Origin: Adiantum capillus-veneris
Taxonomy: Eukaryota; Streptophyta; Polypodiopsida; Polypodiales; Pteridaceae
Length of the DNA: 58,000 nucleotides
Assembly: GCA_014529385.2 (NCBI GenBank)
Contig: CM043942.1
Location: 25,672,469 to 25,730,468, forward strand
Direction of reading: 5' to 3'
The translations under genes and the position numbers were made by a program. The notes under the pieces are model-generated. The model was not told the DNA's origin and did no database searches. It saw only the letters and a list, made by a program, of their open reading frames with translations. This document shows positions 56,020-58,000 of the stretch, piece by piece; the first letter of the stretch is position 1, and every line of letters starts with the position of its first letter.

Positions 56020-58000
56020 ATCAAATACTACAGACTCTTGATGTCTACGTAAATGAGGTGACCAACACCAAATTTTGCGATGAAGATGGGCTATGATATA
56101 ATTCCCTTATTTATGATAAAGGTGTTGAAGGAAGCTAATGAAGTTTGTGAGTGTGCAAGAAGAAAAGGTGAAACAGATAGCCATGTCATGGAGCATGATG
56201 CCAAAGTGCACATGAAGGAAGCAGAGCAACAACACAAAAATGTCATCATTGACATACTTGAAGAATGGACAAAAGCTGTCTCCAAAAAAAGTGCAAATGA
56301 AATCAGATGAAGGAGAAAAGTTTCCAAGTTCAACGTCAAATATTTAACAAATTCAAGATTAGGACAAGAACAAGAATAAGGAAGAAGATCGACTGTCTCT
56401 CCTACGACAACCAAATTTAGCATATGCAGAAAAACAAGACTCAACATCAAATGTTCAACTGTGATAGATCCAAAAGAGACAAAGAATCTAATGACTTATG
56501 GAACATGGATCATGATGGGAAATCTACCAATCAAAGAGCTAGAGGACATCATGTATACAAGTTCAAAAATGCCAATTCCTAGCTTTGAAGTGGAAGAATC
56601 TGTACTCAAGTTGAGTACCGGGGAGTATAAGGATATTTTCCACATAATCAACTCCCATCACATCAAAGAGAGTCTGATCCTGACAAAAAGCTGGAGGAAC
56701 ATCTTCTTTCAACAACAATCAAAAGCTTTTACAATGATAACGGTAAGACTCCATGAAGCTTCTCAAATCCATGCAGAGAAGAAATCGTTAACTGTCATGG
56801 AAAAAGGTAAAGCAAACGTAAACACTGAAGTATATCAACCTAACAAGATGACTTAAACCTCAACGAGCTTCCATAAAACTTCCTGTGCAGCCTCTACATC
56901 AAGAGCCAAACCATCAACAATGCAATGGAAACCAAAACTGAAAGTCTATCAACCAAAGTTTCTATCACATCAAAGCATTAGGAAGAAGCTGAAGAGAATC
57001 AACCAAGTGCTAGTATCCAAAGAGCACATCCAAATCAAAGACCCAGTTTGGAAACATGAAGCACGGGTTCAACCACAACAACAAAAGGTGACAGGGTGGG
57101 TAGCATCAAATGAGTCAATCACTACTCAGGGCTACTTCCAAGGAAACACTAATATTTGGGACAAAAAGCCTAAAGTAACAGCCTGGATCTATTCACCTCA
57201 ATTAGAAATTTCTACAAAGAACAAGCCGATCTATCAATGAAAGACAAACAACTCAACCAGGAGAAAGAAAAATAGCAAAAGACAAAAGAAAAGACCTTCA
57301 GAGCAAGCAATGCGACAAGTATGGGCACCAGAGTCAAACTTCAATGAAGCTAACCAGTACAAATAGGTACATCATAGGATGATTCCAGTTAAGCTACTCG
57401 AAGCACAAGGATTTTATGAAGGTAACAATCAGATATGGTTACCAAAAGTGGTAGCTCAATTTGGAACAATCAAGAGAAATCAGGCAGCACAAGCTTCTGT
57501 CCAAAGACAAGCAATGATAAACAGCAACCAAAAGAAGCCAAATGCAACCAAGGCTGCTTCAGTCTCTAGATGAATACCTCGTTGTCAACTCCAGAATCAA
57601 GGCTTATACAATGGAAACAATCAGTTATGGCTACCAAAGCCTAGGGCCATCAAATTATAGAAGAAGTTAAAATTCCAAAGACGGTCACATAAGGACCAAA
57701 CACAAGGTGGGTTCCAAAAGTGCTAGTGGAAATGCAATCACAAAGAACCCACACATCTCAAAAATCGCTTCTAGTGCAAGATAAAGCAAAGGCCCACATT
57801 AGTCACTCGACAAGCAAGTCAAAAGGAGCCAAAATATGCCAACCTACTCGACAAAATGGTGGCATCCAAAGACCAACACAATGGAAGAGGCCTAAATTTC
57901 CAGAACTTATGGAATTGGGTTTCTGGCCTTGAACAGGTAAGTCCAAGTCGCCATAAAAATACATGGCATAATAGTCAGATTTGGGTAGCCAAGCCACTAA
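56020..58000 (+). pseudogene. Diverged plus-strand copy of the Tat post-protease ORF; continues past the right edge
   Basis: Starts with VYVNEVTNTKFCDEDG, matching VCVNETTPTKFCDENG of the minus-strand copy near 22080. A frameshift leads to GYDIIPLFMIKVL. Later blocks match the minus-strand ORF: IDPKETKNLMTYGTW, SLILTKSWRN, MQWKPKLKVYQPKF (56920), QVLVSKEHIQIKDPVW and QGYFQGNTNIW (57127-57159). Related motifs QGFYEGNNQIW (57406-57438) and QGLYNGNNQLW (57598-57630) follow. Many stops; dead, but the pattern of conserved blocks shows that the ORF is a real family feature. Confidence 0.75.

Overview
This 58 kb window looks like repeat-dense nuclear DNA from a land plant. I found no host gene, rRNA or tRNA. 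Almost every supported feature belongs to an LTR retrotransposon, and most of these are nested, truncated or rearranged. The plant assignment rests on three things: Ty1/copia elements with initiator-Met-tRNA-type primer binding sites, a Ty3 chromovirus ending in a chromodomain-like tail, and a Ty3 element of the Tat type, recognised by two successive RNase H domains, the second of the archaeal-like kind. Species cannot be told from the sequence.

Layout from left to right. 1-2434 is a decayed copia gag-pol on the minus strand with its LTR edge at 2435. 4736-5315 is a Tat-like LTR with its primer site. 5368-20079 is a minus-strand chromovirus in tandem: two gag copies, one pol, and one LTR (7619-9188) shared between the units. 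Its 5' LTR is split by a 3.56 kb internally deleted copia element (16274-19838) with a perfect 5-bp target duplication. 20080-30057 holds Tat-type material on the minus strand: a scrap of integrase, an inverted partial LTR copy, gag, protease and an extra post-protease ORF, a 2.5 kb leader with regularly spaced palindromes, a single LTR, and then integrase.

30062-49454 is a plus-strand array of a gag-only LTR element (TR-GAG-like), with six LTRs and no pol. It sits inside the Tat pol, between the archaeal-like RNase H and the integrase, with ACGT at both edges. The array contains a full-length copia element with an intact 1296-codon ORF (30689-36244). It also contains a segmental duplication that copied a piece of the flanking Tat gene into the array (42474-42804). 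To the right lie the remaining Tat RNase H and RT (49455-51075, minus), an opposed Ty3 PR-RT-RNase H relic (51080-52917, plus), a truncated second copy of the copia family (52918-54743), two long microsatellites, and a diverged plus-strand copy of the Tat post-protease ORF running to the window end.

Only the copia at 30689-36244 looks coding-competent by eye. The gag-only unit at 44424-46088 has an open frame but would need polymerase from another element. Features that may be undescribed are the ~299-bp-spaced palindromes in the Tat leader, the zinc-knuckle/retropepsin-like ORF after the true protease with its repeated QG-x-GN-x-W motif, the C-terminal hydrophobic segment of the gag-only protein, and the repeated occurrence of LTR-sharing tandem arrangements in one window.
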